Below the pieces are notes generated by a model. That model was not told the origin of the DNA. It saw only the letters and a list, made by a program, of their open reading frames with translations, and made no database searches. A program made the translations under genes and the position numbers. From DASZUK01 sp963745595 (lineage in GTDB: Bacteria; Actinomycetota; Acidimicrobiia; Acidimicrobiales; RAAP-2): DNA of 64,000 bases. Below, in pieces: positions 17,231-26,425 of this stretch; the first letter of the stretch is position 1, and the number at the start of each line of letters is the position of its first letter. The DNA is taken from contig CAVUYB010000005.1 of NCBI GenBank assembly GCA_963745595.1, forward strand, positions 248,001-312,000. Direction: 5' to 3'.

Positions 17231-18972
17231 GCCTGCCACCATCCCTCTTCATCGGGCCCCCGCAACGCGCAGGTGGAGTTTAACCGGGTGAGATGACGGT
17301 TCAGAAAGGGGTCGCCGGCGGCAATGAGCCCTTCCCAGCGATCGACGAACCGGGCGATGTCGTCGACGCTGCCGGACGTGCCGCGGCTCGGCGACTCGTA
17401 GTGCACGAGCTCGGCGAGTGGTTCGTAGACGACTCGCAGACCGCGCTGGCGGGCCCGGAGACAGAAGTCGATGTCGTTGAGGTCGAGGCCGAGGGAGACG
17501 TCGAACCGGCCGAGATCGTCGAAGACGGCCCGCCGGATGGCGAGGCAGGCGCCAGTGACGGCCGAGCAGTCCCGAGCGAGCATTGCCATGCCGAGGTAAC
17601 CAGGGGCGTCGCCGTCGAGGCCGACGAGGACGTGGCCGGCTGCTCCTCCGAGCCCGATCACGAGGCCGGCGTGCTGGACTCGGCCAGTCGGGTAGAGGAG
17701 CCGGGCTCCAGCCGCCCCGATTTCGGGACGGAGGGCCTGGGCGGCCAGCACCTCCAGCCAGCCGTCGTGCCGCGCTTCGATGTCGTTGTTGAGGAACAGC
17801 AGGACATCGCTTCGGGCGTTGTCGACTGCGTGGTTGTTGAGCGCGGCCCAGTTGAACGGGCGGTCGTCGCGGACGACGACGACGTCCGTTCGGCCGGCCA
17901 GCCGTTCGACCAGGGTCCGAGTCTCCGGTTCGACCGAGCCGTTGTCGACGAGCACGAGCTCGAGGTCGACGTCGCCAGCGGTCGCGGTGACCGAGTCCAC
18001 GCAGGTCCGCAGGAACCGGGCGCCGTCGCGGAACGGGATGATCGCGCTGACGGATGGCCGGGTGCGCGCCCGGCGGTGGACCCGCCACGTGCCTGGAAAT
18101 GGGCCCGGCTGGACGGACCCGTCGTCGCCGCGGCGGGCCAATGCGCCGGTCACCGCACCAGACCCGACTGGCAATCGTGACCCCGGAGGCTGGAGACCGC
18201 GGTGGTAGAGGATCTCGGCGACGTGGGCGACGCGATCGGTCGTCTCGGTGGCCCGGAGCATCAGGTCGTGCTCCCAATCCCCGCCGGCCAGCATGCCGAT
18301 GCCGCCTGCCGCGTCGACAACTTCCCGTCGCAGGACGAGCGGGCGGCCGAGGTACGGCGTCGAGAGGAGCAACTCGGGCGACCAGTCTGGCTTCAGGGAC
18401 GGGTTCGTCAGACCGTCGCCGGTACCGAGGTGATCCTCGTCGGCATACGCCACGTCGGCGCCGTCCAAGGCACTGATCAGGATCGCCGTAGCGTCGGGCG
18501 CCAATTCGTCGCCGGGGTCGAGCAGCGCGACGCCGGGGGTTTCGCTCGCGGCGAAGGCGGCTGCGGCCGCGTCGGCGACACGGGTCTCCGCCGGCAGCTC
18601 GACGACCACCGAGCGGTCGGCTGGCAGATCATCGAGGAGCGAGGTGAGGGCTGCGTCGTTCTCCGGGTCGCCGTCTCCGACGACGGCCAGCGTGAGCGTC
18701 CACTTGTCCGTGGTTTGCCCGGCGACTGAGCGAACGGTGCGGCGGAGGGCGTCGGGGTCGGGCCGGTCGACGACGACGAGCCAAGCGATGCCCGAGATCG
18801 CCGGCGCAATCGCCGCGCCAGCGGCCGGCGGTCGGGCGATGGCCGGCTGGACGGTGCCGCCCAGGCGTTCGGCCTCCCGTTGGCGCACCCAGGTCCGGTA
18901 ACGGGGCAGGTCATCAGCCACGTCCGGCCCGAGCCGCAGGAGGTCACGCGGCGCGAAGAGGACCCGTTCCAC
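17203..18972 (-). CDS. Two-domain family 2 glycosyltransferase
   Basis: A 589-residue protein. The N-terminal third is a degenerate GT2 fold (VAYADEDHLG, PSLKPDWSPELLLSTPYLG, GGDWEHDLMLRA). From about residue 305 a full GT-A domain follows: PSVSAIIPFRDG, LVDNGSVEPET, LLFLNNDIEARHDGWLEVL and DLNDIDFCLRARQRGLRVVYEP. This N+C arrangement is typical of actinobacterial and O-antigen-type polymerising glycosyltransferases. It heads the minus-strand operon, with its stop overlapping the coiled-coil gene by 28 bp. Homologues in the window lie at 13597-15682 and 55453-57396. Confidence 0.87.
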   Translation of the reverse strand: MERVLFAPRDLLRLGPDVADDLPRYRTWVRQREAERLGGTVQPAIARPPAAGAAIAPAISGIAWLVVVDRPDPDALRRTVRSVAGQTTDKWTLTLAVVGDGDPENDAALTSLLDDLPADRSVVVELPAETRVADAAAAAFAASETPGVALLDPGDELAPDATAILISALDGADVAYADEDHLGTGDGLTNPSLKPDWSPELLLSTPYLGRPLVLRREVVDAAGGIGMLAGGDWEHDLMLRATETTDRVAHVAEILYHRGLQPPGSRLPVGSGAVTGALARRGDDGSVQPGPFPGTWRVHRRARTRPSVSAIIPFRDGARFLRTCVDSVTATAGDVDLELVLVDNGSVEPETRTLVERLAGRTDVVVVRDDRPFNWAALNNHAVDNARSDVLLFLNNDIEARHDGWLEVLAAQALRPEIGAAGARLLYPTGRVQHAGLVIGLGGAAGHVLVGLDGDAPGYLGMAMLARDCSAVTGACLAIRRAVFDDLGRFDVSLGLDLNDIDFCLRARQRGLRVVYEPLAELVHYESPSRGTSGSVDDIARFVDRWEGLIAAGDPFLNRHLTRLNSTCALRGPDEEGWWQAWRSTLGTS

Positions 18973-19093
18973 GCCGGGAATCTACGGCGTGGCCGGCAAT
19001 CTCACCAGGTGGGTGGAGGTGTACCACGGTCGGCCTGCCCTGGACAGCCTGGTTCACTGGCGCACTCATGCGCCGACCTGCCACGATGCGCGA

Positions 19094-19705
19094 GTGGCTC
19101 GCACCGTCCACGTCGCCCCCCTGGAGCTCGTTGGTCGCCGCGTCACCCTCCGCACGATGGGGGACGGCGACTACGACGCATGGTTCGCGGTGCGCGACCG
19201 CTGCCGGGACTGGTTGGTTCCGTGGGAGCCGCGGCCGAAGGGTGCGCCGCCGCCGGCCGAGGACCGCCAGAGCTTCGCCGCCCGCTGCGCCATCCGGGAG
19301 CGGGAGCGCCAGCTCGGCACCGGCTACGGCTTCGGTATCTTCGTCGAGGGGCAATTCGCCGGGGAGATCACGCTGTCGTCGATCCAGCGGGGACCGTTCC
19401 AGAGTGGCCACGTCGGATACTGGGTCGACCGGAGCCTGGCCGGACGGGGGTACGTGCCTGAAGCCGTCGTCAGAGTCCTCCAGTTCTCGTTCGACTCGAT
19501 CGGCCTCCACCGGGTCGAGATCTCGATCATTCCCCGCAACCACTCCAGCCTTAGGGTCGTGGAGAAGCTCGGCATCCGCTCGGAAGGGGTCGCCCAGCGC
19601 TTCCTGGAGATCGACGGGCAGTGGGAGGACCACGCTCGGTTCGGCATTACCGTCGAGGAGTGGCAGGTGCGTCGGGCTGAACTCGTGGGCGGCTGGCTCG
19701 ACTAG
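19094..19705 (+). CDS. RimJ/RimL-type GNAT N-acetyltransferase
   Basis: About 203 residues matching GNAT_3 (RimJ/RimL/YdaF) proteins: LVGRRVTLRTMGDGDYDAW at the N-terminus, GHVGYWVDRSLAGRGYVPEAV as the acetyl-CoA loop region, FDSIGLHRVEISIIPRNHSSLRVVEKLG and a final EDHARFGITVEEW. GTG 19094 begins just before the family's usual first strand. ATG 18989 would add 35 residues of no clear homology. It likely acetylates a protein N-terminus or a small amine; the substrate is not readable from the sequence. Confidence 0.85.
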   Translation: MARTVHVAPLELVGRRVTLRTMGDGDYDAWFAVRDRCRDWLVPWEPRPKGAPPPAEDRQSFAARCAIRERERQLGTGYGFGIFVEGQFAGEITLSSIQRGPFQSGHVGYWVDRSLAGRGYVPEAVVRVLQFSFDSIGLHRVEISIIPRNHSSLRVVEKLGIRSEGVAQRFLEIDGQWEDHARFGITVEEWQVRRAELVGGWLD

Positions 19706-20077
19706 CGCTAAAGCCGATGCCACGGAGCCCTTGGCTTCAGCAACGAGCCCGGCCGTCGGCGTGTCTCGACTTGGGCTCTAGACCAATGGCCCGCTGACAT
19801 CACTGGGGTCTCGGTCTTCGGGCCACGAAAATTACGCCCCACTGTCTAGGTTGCGACGGTGTGATCACCCGGTGCGCCATGGCCTAATTCGAACGTTTTC
19901 GTCGTCTATGTGTAGAGAAATCGACGCGCGTCTCCCAGGTCTCCCCACCCCTTGACTTTGTAACGGAGTCGGGTATTTAATTAGTAAAACTCGATTTTGT
20001 AAGAATTAGCCGGTTAAATTCCACAAGGATTACAAGATACTAATGCTGTAAGAGATATTTTCTATGGGGGAAAATCG
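19706..20077. promoter_or_regulatory. AT-rich leader/promoter region ahead of secreted repeat proteins
   Basis: A 370-bp non-coding stretch that turns sharply AT-rich after about 19970, unlike its surroundings. A candidate promoter is TTGACT (19952-19957) with TATTTA (19974-19979) 16 bp downstream. A GGGGG at 20066-20070 serves the TTG start at 20078. The long leader (about 90 nt) could hold regulation, but I see no recognised riboswitch. Confidence 0.4.
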
Positions 20078-21430
20078 TTGCGTTTTTCGAGACGAGTCAG
20101 ATTGCGAAGCGCAGCGGTGGTCGGCGGCCTAGCGATCGTGGCGTTGGTGGTCGGTCTGGTCCTCTCGGTAGGTGGCGGTTCCGGTAACCTTTCGCGGCTG
20201 GCCTCTAACACCATCCCCGCCTCTGGGTACGGCGCGGGAATGGCCGGTGCCCTCGGCTCGGGATCTTCTCCGACGACGGTGGCCAGCGGTGCGCAGCCGA
20301 CCACTACCAACGCGGCCGGGTCGGTGTCGCGGCCGAAGGCAGCTGCAGCCGGTTCCTCGACGCCGACGACGACCGGCTCGTCTCCTTCTGGCACCAAGGC
20401 GTCCTCCGGGTCCCCGTCGGCGGCCACGCCCATCTCGTGGTCCAAGCCCACTCCGGTGGTGCCGACAGCACCGAGCGGCGCCACAGCCCCGACTACGCCG
20501 ACCACCTCGGCCAGCCAGGTCGTCGGCCTGGTCGGGGTGGCCTGCCCGTCGAGCGCCCTGTGCGTCTCGGTCGACTACAGCGGCAACGTCCACACCACGA
20601 CCGATCCGACCGCCCCGACCCCGCAGTGGACGGCGACGGCGATCGCCGGAACCCCACGGTTTTCGGGCATCTCGTGCCCGACCACCACCCTGTGCGCGGC
20701 CGTCGACTACCAAGGGAACGTCTGGACGAGCACCAATCCGACCGGCGGAGCCGGTGCCTGGACCAAGACCCCGGTGAGCTCGACCGAGCCGTTCACCGAC
20801 ATCTCGTGCCCGACCACCACCTTGTGTGTGGCCACCACGCTCGGGGGTGGGATCGGCACCTCGACGAACCCGGGGACGGCGACACCGCAGTGGACGACGG
20901 CCACGCCGTCGCACCCGGTCCGGCTCACCGCCGTCTCGTGCGCCACCGCCAAGCTGTGCGTGGCCGTCGGGGCCAACGGCATCGCCGCCCGCTCGACCGA
21001 TCCGGCCGGGGGCGCGGCCGGCTGGACATCGCTGGTGGTCGACACCGACAGCTCGACCGTCGCCGAAGGCGTGACCGGGAACCTCTTCATCGGCATCTCC
21101 TGTCCCACCACCACGCTGTGCGCTGGGGTCGATGCTGGCGGCGACGTGGTCACCACGGCCGATCCCACCGGGCCACCAACTGCCTGGCAAACGGCATCGA
21201 TCGCCCCCAAGGGGGCGGGCAGCCCGGCCATCTCCTGCCCGACGGCATCGCTCTGCGTCACCACCTGGGCCTCGGGCCCGGTCATCACCTCGACCGACCC
21301 GACCGGCGGGGCCAAGACCTGGCACGCCACGACAGTCAAGGGGACAACTGCCATCACGGCGGTGTCGTGCACGAGCAACCAGCTCTGCACCGCCGTCTAC
21401 GCCGACGGTAACGCCATCACCGGATCATGA
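20078..21430 (+). CDS. Secreted or anchored repeat protein, predicted beta-propeller
   Basis: A TTG start with GGGGG 7 nt upstream gives 450 residues. The N-terminus is basic, then one hydrophobic segment (AAVVGGLAIVALVVGLVLSV), a signal anchor or signal peptide. A Ser/Thr/Pro/Gly linker spans about residues 35-145. The remainder is six or seven repeats of about 45 residues, each with a pattern like ISCPTTTLCxAVDxxGNV followed by TSTDPTGG and a Trp. Paired cysteines in every repeat suggest disulfides outside the cell. Such repeats are common in secreted actinobacterial proteins of unknown role. It probably forms a cell-surface binding propeller and is followed within 56 bp by another secreted protein. 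Confidence 0.75.
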   Translation: MRFSRRVRLRSAAVVGGLAIVALVVGLVLSVGGGSGNLSRLASNTIPASGYGAGMAGALGSGSSPTTVASGAQPTTTNAAGSVSRPKAAAAGSSTPTTTGSSPSGTKASSGSPSAATPISWSKPTPVVPTAPSGATAPTTPTTSASQVVGLVGVACPSSALCVSVDYSGNVHTTTDPTAPTPQWTATAIAGTPRFSGISCPTTTLCAAVDYQGNVWTSTNPTGGAGAWTKTPVSSTEPFTDISCPTTTLCVATTLGGGIGTSTNPGTATPQWTTATPSHPVRLTAVSCATAKLCVAVGANGIAARSTDPAGGAAGWTSLVVDTDSSTVAEGVTGNLFIGISCPTTTLCAGVDAGGDVVTTADPTGPPTAWQTASIAPKGAGSPAISCPTASLCVTTWASGPVITSTDPTGGAKTWHATTVKGTTAITAVSCTSNQLCTAVYADGNAITGS

Positions 21431-21485
21431 CCACCGTTTTCCATCCCGTCGAGAGCGACGGACGACCGCTATACGAGGAGGGGTA

Positions 21486-24230
21486 GTGCGACAGGGCTAC
21501 AAGCGAGCCACCAGGTACCTGCGGGCCGGCCTGGCGACCGGGTCGCTGCTCATGGGTGGTTTGGTCACGATGATGGTGGTCGGGGTCCATGCCGTCGGGG
21601 CGACGGTGAGCGTGAGCGGTGCGACCAAGGTGTCTACACTCGACACCCCGGACCCCGACGTCGTCTACTCGGGCAGCGGCACCACGTACTACGCCTATGC
21701 CACGGGGACGACCACATTCGTGAAGCCGACAGGGACGGTGGTGCCGGGATCGGTGCCCGCCGTGTGGACGACAACGGTCACACCTTCAACAACAAAGAAA
21801 GGGATGATCTCGCCCGGCGGTATCAGCCTCACCCCGCTCAACTGCACCAAGACAGGCTGCACGATCGGAGGTAAGGCGCACGTGGCGTTGGTGCCCAGCA
21901 ACATCCCGAGCTCGATCACAATCAAGTACGGCCTCCAGGCGCCGTCGGTGGCCAACTTCGGCGGCCAGTGGGTCATGTACTACGGGGCGCGTAACACCTC
22001 GTCGGGACAGGCCTTCGCCATCTACGACGCCACCTCGTCGAGCCCGACGATCGGGTTCTCTACCCCCTCGACAAGGGGACCCATCATGTACCAAGCGTCG
22101 ACAGGCGGGTCGACCGACCCGAACCTCTTCGTCGGCAACTCGGGCGCCTGGCTCCAGTGGAAGTCGAGCACGTACGCGGGAGACAACGTCACAGCCACCC
22201 TCTGGTCGATGCCGGTCACGACGACAGGTCTCCACACGACCGGCAGCCCCCACGCCCTGATCACCCAGCCGACGACAACACCGAGCCTCTGGGACCGCAC
22301 AACCATCGAGAACCCCGACATGATCTATTCGGGAACCACCTACTACCTCTTCTACTCGGGTGGGCTCTGGGGCACCAAGACATACTCCGAGGGTTACGTG
22401 ACCTGCAGCAGTGGGCCGACAGGCGGCTGTGGCAGCGCCCGGACATCCCAAGAGGTGCTGCACAACACCACCAGCGCCCCGTACGGGCCCGGCGGCGCCT
22501 CGCTGTTCACCGCCACCACAGGCAACTGGCTGATGGCCTACCACGGGTGGAACCTGGCCTGCACCAACTACTTCGGGTACGGCTGTGGGGCCTCCCGCCA
22601 GCTCTACGTGAACCAGGTGAGCGGGCTCAGTGCGACGACGCCGTCGATCAGCTCGTTCACGGCGTCGGCTTCCACACTGCCGGCGACAGGTGGGAACAGG
22701 ACAGTCACCCTGACCGCGCACGCCACACGGGCGGTCACCTACACATTCACTGCCAGTCCGAGCCTGACAGGGTTGCCTACGACCGTCCATTCATCGACCG
22801 GTAGCGCCGGTGTCACGGTCCGCATTCCGACAAACACATCGCCGTCGCCGGTGACGTACACCTTCACGGTGACGGCCACCGGTCCCTATGGGGGCCAGGC
22901 GAGCTCACGGTTCAATGTGACCGTCAAGGGCTTGGGTGCGATGGTGGCTTACGACAACGGCAACGGGCTGCTCGAAACCTGTGCGGTCGCCAGTAGTGGT
23001 GCGGCCACCGGCTGCTATCAGGACACGGCGTACGGATTCGCGGCGGGAACCCAACCGGTGATCACGCCGACTGGCTCGGGTACCGCGATGGTGGCGTTCG
23101 ACAATGGGTCAAAACTGCTCGAAACCTGTGCGGTCGCCAGCACCGGCGCCGGCACCTGCTCCGAGGGGGCGATTGGGTTCGCTACTGGAGCCCAGCCGGT
23201 CATCGCGTCAACTGGCTCGGGTACCGCGATGGTGGCTTACGACAACGGCAACGGGCTGCTCGAAACCTGTGCGGTCGCCAGTAGTGGTGCGGCCACCGGC
23301 TGCTATCAGGACACGGCGTACGGATTCGCGGCGGGAACCCAACCGGTGATCACGCCGACTGGCTCGGGTACCGCGATGGTGGCGTTCGACAATGGGTCAA
23401 AACTGCTCGAAACCTGTGCGGTCGCCAGCACCGGCGCCGGCACCTGCTCCGAGGGGGCGATTGGGTTCGCTACTGGAGCCCAGCCGGTCATCGCGTCAAC
23501 TGGCTCGGGTACCGCGATGGTGGCTTACGACAACGGCAACGGGCTGCTCGAAACCTGTGCGGTCGCCAGTAGTGGTGCGGCCACCGGCTGCTATCAGGAC
23601 ACGGCGTACGGATTCGCGGCGGGAACCCAACCGGTGATCACGCCGACTGGCTCGGGTACCGCGATGGTGGCGTTCGACAATGGGTCAAAACTGCTCGAAA
23701 CCTGTGCGGTCGCCAGCACCGGCGCCGGCACCTGCTCCGAGGGGGCGATTGGGTTCGCTACTGGAGCCCAGCCGGTCATCGCGTCAACTGGCTCGGGTAC
23801 CGCGATGGTGGCTTACGACAACGGCAACGGGCTGCTCGAAACCTGTGCGGTCGCCAGTAGTGGTGCGGCCACCGGCTGCTATCAGGACACGGCGTACGGA
23901 TTCGCGGCGGGAACCCAACCGGTGATCACGCCGACTGGCTCGGGTACCGCGATGGTGGCGTTCGACAATGGGTCAAAACTGCTCGAAACCTGTGCGGTCG
24001 CCAGCACCGGCGCCGGCACCTGCTCCGAGGGGGCGATTGGGTTCGCTACTGGAGCCCAGCCGGTCATCGCGTCAACTGGCTCGGGTACCGCGATGGTGGC
24101 TTACGACAACGGCAACGGGCTGCTCGAAACCTGTGCGGTCGCCAGTAGTGGTGCGGCCACCGGCTGCTATCAGGACGGCGGTACGGGGTTTGCTTCCGGC
24201 AAGACCGTGATGATGGTTCCTGTTGGTTGA
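21486..24230 (+). CDS. Secreted GH43-like propeller protein with Ig-like domain and tandem C-terminal repeats
   Basis: GTG 21486 follows a strong GAGGAGGGG site and gives 914 residues. A signal peptide (basic start, hydrophobic core, cleavage near VHAVGA) leads into a GH43/GH32-type five-bladed propeller: TPDPDVVYSG, QAPSVANFGGQWVMYYG, STDPNLFVG, IENPDMIYSGTTYYLFYSGG and GPGGASLF. An Ig-like segment (about residues 385-480) follows. The last 430 residues are near-perfect repeats of 96 residues, each made of two 48-residue halves with LLETCAVAS cores. GH43 relatives cleave arabinan or xylan, but this may be a binding or degenerate member since I cannot confirm all three acidic residues. An exported surface or matrix glycan-active protein is likely. 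Confidence 0.75.
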   Translation: MRQGYKRATRYLRAGLATGSLLMGGLVTMMVVGVHAVGATVSVSGATKVSTLDTPDPDVVYSGSGTTYYAYATGTTTFVKPTGTVVPGSVPAVWTTTVTPSTTKKGMISPGGISLTPLNCTKTGCTIGGKAHVALVPSNIPSSITIKYGLQAPSVANFGGQWVMYYGARNTSSGQAFAIYDATSSSPTIGFSTPSTRGPIMYQASTGGSTDPNLFVGNSGAWLQWKSSTYAGDNVTATLWSMPVTTTGLHTTGSPHALITQPTTTPSLWDRTTIENPDMIYSGTTYYLFYSGGLWGTKTYSEGYVTCSSGPTGGCGSARTSQEVLHNTTSAPYGPGGASLFTATTGNWLMAYHGWNLACTNYFGYGCGASRQLYVNQVSGLSATTPSISSFTASASTLPATGGNRTVTLTAHATRAVTYTFTASPSLTGLPTTVHSSTGSAGVTVRIPTNTSPSPVTYTFTVTATGPYGGQASSRFNVTVKGLGAMVAYDNGNGLLETCAVASSGAATGCYQDTAYGFAAGTQPVITPTGSGTAMVAFDNGSKLLETCAVASTGAGTCSEGAIGFATGAQPVIASTGSGTAMVAYDNGNGLLETCAVASSGAATGCYQDTAYGFAAGTQPVITPTGSGTAMVAFDNGSKLLETCAVASTGAGTCSEGAIGFATGAQPVIASTGSGTAMVAYDNGNGLLETCAVASSGAATGCYQDTAYGFAAGTQPVITPTGSGTAMVAFDNGSKLLETCAVASTGAGTCSEGAIGFATGAQPVIASTGSGTAMVAYDNGNGLLETCAVASSGAATGCYQDTAYGFAAGTQPVITPTGSGTAMVAFDNGSKLLETCAVASTGAGTCSEGAIGFATGAQPVIASTGSGTAMVAYDNGNGLLETCAVASSGAATGCYQDGGTGFASGKTVMMVPVG
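22941..24173 (+). repeat. 288-bp in-frame tandem repeat array (4 full units plus partial fifth)
   Basis: Units start at 22941, 23229, 23517, 23805 and 24093, exactly 288 bp apart. The copies I compared appear identical at the DNA level. Each unit is 96 codons and is itself an imperfect duplication of 48 codons. The array lies in the C-terminus of the secreted GH43-like protein. Confidence 0.95.
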
Positions 24231-24243
24231 CCCGGCGTGCCGG

Positions 24244-24876
24244 TCAGCCGTCCCCGCTCTACACGACCGACGGCGAGTGCCGGAAGAACTGCTCGACGTC
24301 GTGCTCGGTGTACGAGACGGAACGGCGGCCGGTACTGCGCCGTAGCCGGAGGCCGCAGCCGAATCTCTCGACCGCGCCGGCGCTGGTGTAGCGGTAGTTG
24401 AAGCTGGAGCCGGTCAGGCGGCGGGTGTCGACGCCGCGGCCGTAGCGCAGGAGGGCTTCGAGCTCGGGCGGAAAGTCGAAGACGCCGAGACAGACGAGCG
24501 GAGCGATGGCGAGCGTCGGGTGGACGGGCGGGAGGGGAGAAGCCGGGTCCCGCAGATCGACGCGACTTCGCTCCACGGCAGCCGGCCACGGCCAGCGACG
24601 TTGAAGACGCCGGGGAGCCGGTGGCGGGTGACGAGCTCGACGGCGCGGACGACGTCGTCCTCCTCGACGAACTGGAGGAGCGGGTCGAAGCCGAAGATCG
24701 ACGGGCAGAGGGGCCGGGACAGGTTCTTGCTGATCGGGGTGACGATGTCGGTGCCGAGGATGTTGGCGAAGCGGAGGAGGGTGACGACGACGTCGGGGTT
24801 GTCGTCGGCGAAGTCGCCGTCTTCCCGTTGCACCTGCCGTCGCGGTAGATCGAACGTGTCCTGGCCCGGTCGTCAG
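24244..24876 (-). pseudogene. Epimerase 3' fragment (tail copy a) fused to the 5' end of a nucleotidyltransferase gene
   Basis: Reading the minus strand, 24876-24817 matches the first codons of the MNT gene at 27100-27477 (YRDGR-NGKT). It then switches at about 24816 into the middle of the epimerase gene found intact at 35338-36385 (DFADDNPDVVVTLLRF ... EHDVEQFFRHSPSVV). One base is missing near 24535, so the frame breaks. This is the leftmost and longest of the partial epimerase copies. It marks the outer edge of the toxin-antitoxin island. Confidence 0.8.
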
Positions 24877-25081
24877 ACCTGGGTCCTTGAGCCCGTTCGA
24901 CGTGCCTGTCGCGGCCGGGGTTTCGACTGGCTTTCGAGCCTCCGGTCCAGGTCGACGTCGGCCGGGCCGGAGCCATCGGGAAGGAGGTGCTGGCCATGAG
25001 GGGCGGCGACACCCCGGCACCGTGCTTGCAATGTCCCGGCTGAAGTCGTGACAAATCACCGGTCAGATCTATAACAATTTC

Positions 25082-25101
25082 CCGAACATTTCGGTTATAA
25101 T
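25082..25101 (+). promoter_or_regulatory. Palindromic operator overlapping promoter of ATPase 1
   Basis: CCGAACATTTCGG (25082-25094) is a perfect 5-bp inverted repeat with a 3-bp spacer, directly followed by TATAAT (25096-25101). The ATG is at 25109, so the transcript is probably leaderless or nearly so. The same palindrome is at 30282-30294 before ATPase 2, where the hexamer is TACAAT. Such a site suits autoregulation. Confidence 0.55.
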
Positions 25102-25108
25102 CTCCCGG

Positions 25109-26374
25109 ATGCTAGACAGCAGGGCGCCCTACCGGCGCCGTGTCGTCGACCGTGAGCTGGTCGAGCTGCTCGCCGCCACCGGCGCGGTGGTCATCGAAGG
25201 ACCCAAGGCGTGTGGGAAGACGGCGACGGCCCGTCAGCTCGCCGCCAGCGAGGTGCTGCTGGACGTCGACGAGTCGGCCCGCCGGGCGGTTGAGGTGGAC
25301 GCAGGACTGGTGCTCGACGGCCCGGCCCCTCGCCTGATCGACGAGTGGCAGATCGAGCCGTCCATCTGGAACCACATCCGTCGTGCGGTCGATGGGCGGA
25401 CCGAGCCCGGGCAGTTCATCCTCACCGGTTCGGCCGTCCCGGCCAACGACGTCACCCGGCACACCGGGGCGGGGCGCATCGCCCGGCTGCGAATGCGCCC
25501 GATGAGCCTCTACGAGACCGGCCACGCCGACGGGGCCGTCTCGCTGCGCCGTCTGCTCGACGGTGCGCCGGCTCGCAGCGCGGACCCCGGGCTGTCGGTA
25601 CGCGACCTGGCCGAGCGGGTCGCCGTGGGTGGGTGGCCCGCCCTCCAGGATCGGACCACGACCGGTGCGCTGCGAGCTGTCCGCGACTACTTGGACGAGA
25701 TCCGACGCGCCGACATCGTCCGGGTCGACGGGACCCGCCGTGACCCCGAGCGGGTCGGCCGGCTCCTGGCCTCGCTGGCCCGCAACGTGTCGACCTATGC
25801 CGCGGCTACCACCCTGGCCGTCGATGCCGGCGGTGCGGACGGGGCGCTGGACGACGACACCGTGCGCGACTACCTGGGCGCGCTCGAACGCCTGATGATC
25901 GTCGAGGACCAGGTCGCGTGGGCTCCGCGACTGCGGTCCCGGTCTGTCCTGCGGAGCGGACCCAAGCGTCATTTCGTCGATCCCTCACTGGCGGTCGCCG
26001 CCCTCCGGCTGACGCCCGAACGCCTGCTCTCGGACCTGAACCTGTTCGGGTTCTTCTTCGAGTCGCTGGTCGTGCGCGACCTCCGGGTGTACGCACAGGC
26101 ATCCGATGCCCGAGTCCTGCACTATCGGGACAACACGGGCCTGGAGGTCGACGCCATCGTCGAAGCAGCCGATGGTCGGTGGGGGGCGTTCGAGGTCAAG
26201 CTGGGTACGGGATCGGTGGCTGCCGGAGCGGCATCGTTGCTGAGGTTCGCCGAGCGGGTCGACACCGACACCTGTGGCCGCCCGGTGGTGCTCGGTGTGA
26301 TCGTCAGCAGCGGGTACGGCTACACGCGCGACGACGGTGTCGCCGTGATCCCTCTCGGATCGCTCGGGCCGTAG
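25109..26374 (+). CDS. AAA ATPase with DUF4143 domain (copy 1, intact)
   Basis: A 421-residue protein of the AAA_14-DUF4143 class. Walker A GPKACGKT lies at residues 31-38, a Walker B-like segment is RLIDEWQ, and ILTGSAVP is the usual sensor-1 region. The C-terminal half has the DUF4143 nuclease-like signature: FFFESLVVRDLRVYAQ, HYRDNTGLEVDAIVE and WGAFEVKLG. The last two resemble a PD-(D/E)xK D...ExK core. Such proteins are widespread in mobile and defence regions, and their cellular role is not settled. It is transcribed opposite to the flanking toxin-antitoxin genes from its own palindromic promoter. A near-identical but frameshifted copy lies at 30309-31584. Confidence 0.88.
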   Translation: MLDSRAPYRRRVVDRELVELLAATGAVVIEGPKACGKTATARQLAASEVLLDVDESARRAVEVDAGLVLDGPAPRLIDEWQIEPSIWNHIRRAVDGRTEPGQFILTGSAVPANDVTRHTGAGRIARLRMRPMSLYETGHADGAVSLRRLLDGAPARSADPGLSVRDLAERVAVGGWPALQDRTTTGALRAVRDYLDEIRRADIVRVDGTRRDPERVGRLLASLARNVSTYAAATTLAVDAGGADGALDDDTVRDYLGALERLMIVEDQVAWAPRLRSRSVLRSGPKRHFVDPSLAVAALRLTPERLLSDLNLFGFFFESLVVRDLRVYAQASDARVLHYRDNTGLEVDAIVEAADGRWGAFEVKLGTGSVAAGAASLLRFAERVDTDTCGRPVVLGVIVSSGYGYTRDDGVAVIPLGSLGP

Positions 26375-26425
26375 GCCATCTCCGCGTGGCACAGAGGAGA
26401 TCATGCACACCCACCCCGGGCACGA

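Noticed and set aside
22941..24173. Regular repeats considered as a CRISPR array
   Set aside because: The units are 288 bp, contiguous, coding and without spacers; no cas gene is present in the window.
24244..24876. Leftmost epimerase copy considered as a working gene
   Set aside because: It lacks the N-terminal NAD-binding part, is fused to another gene's start and has an internal frameshift.
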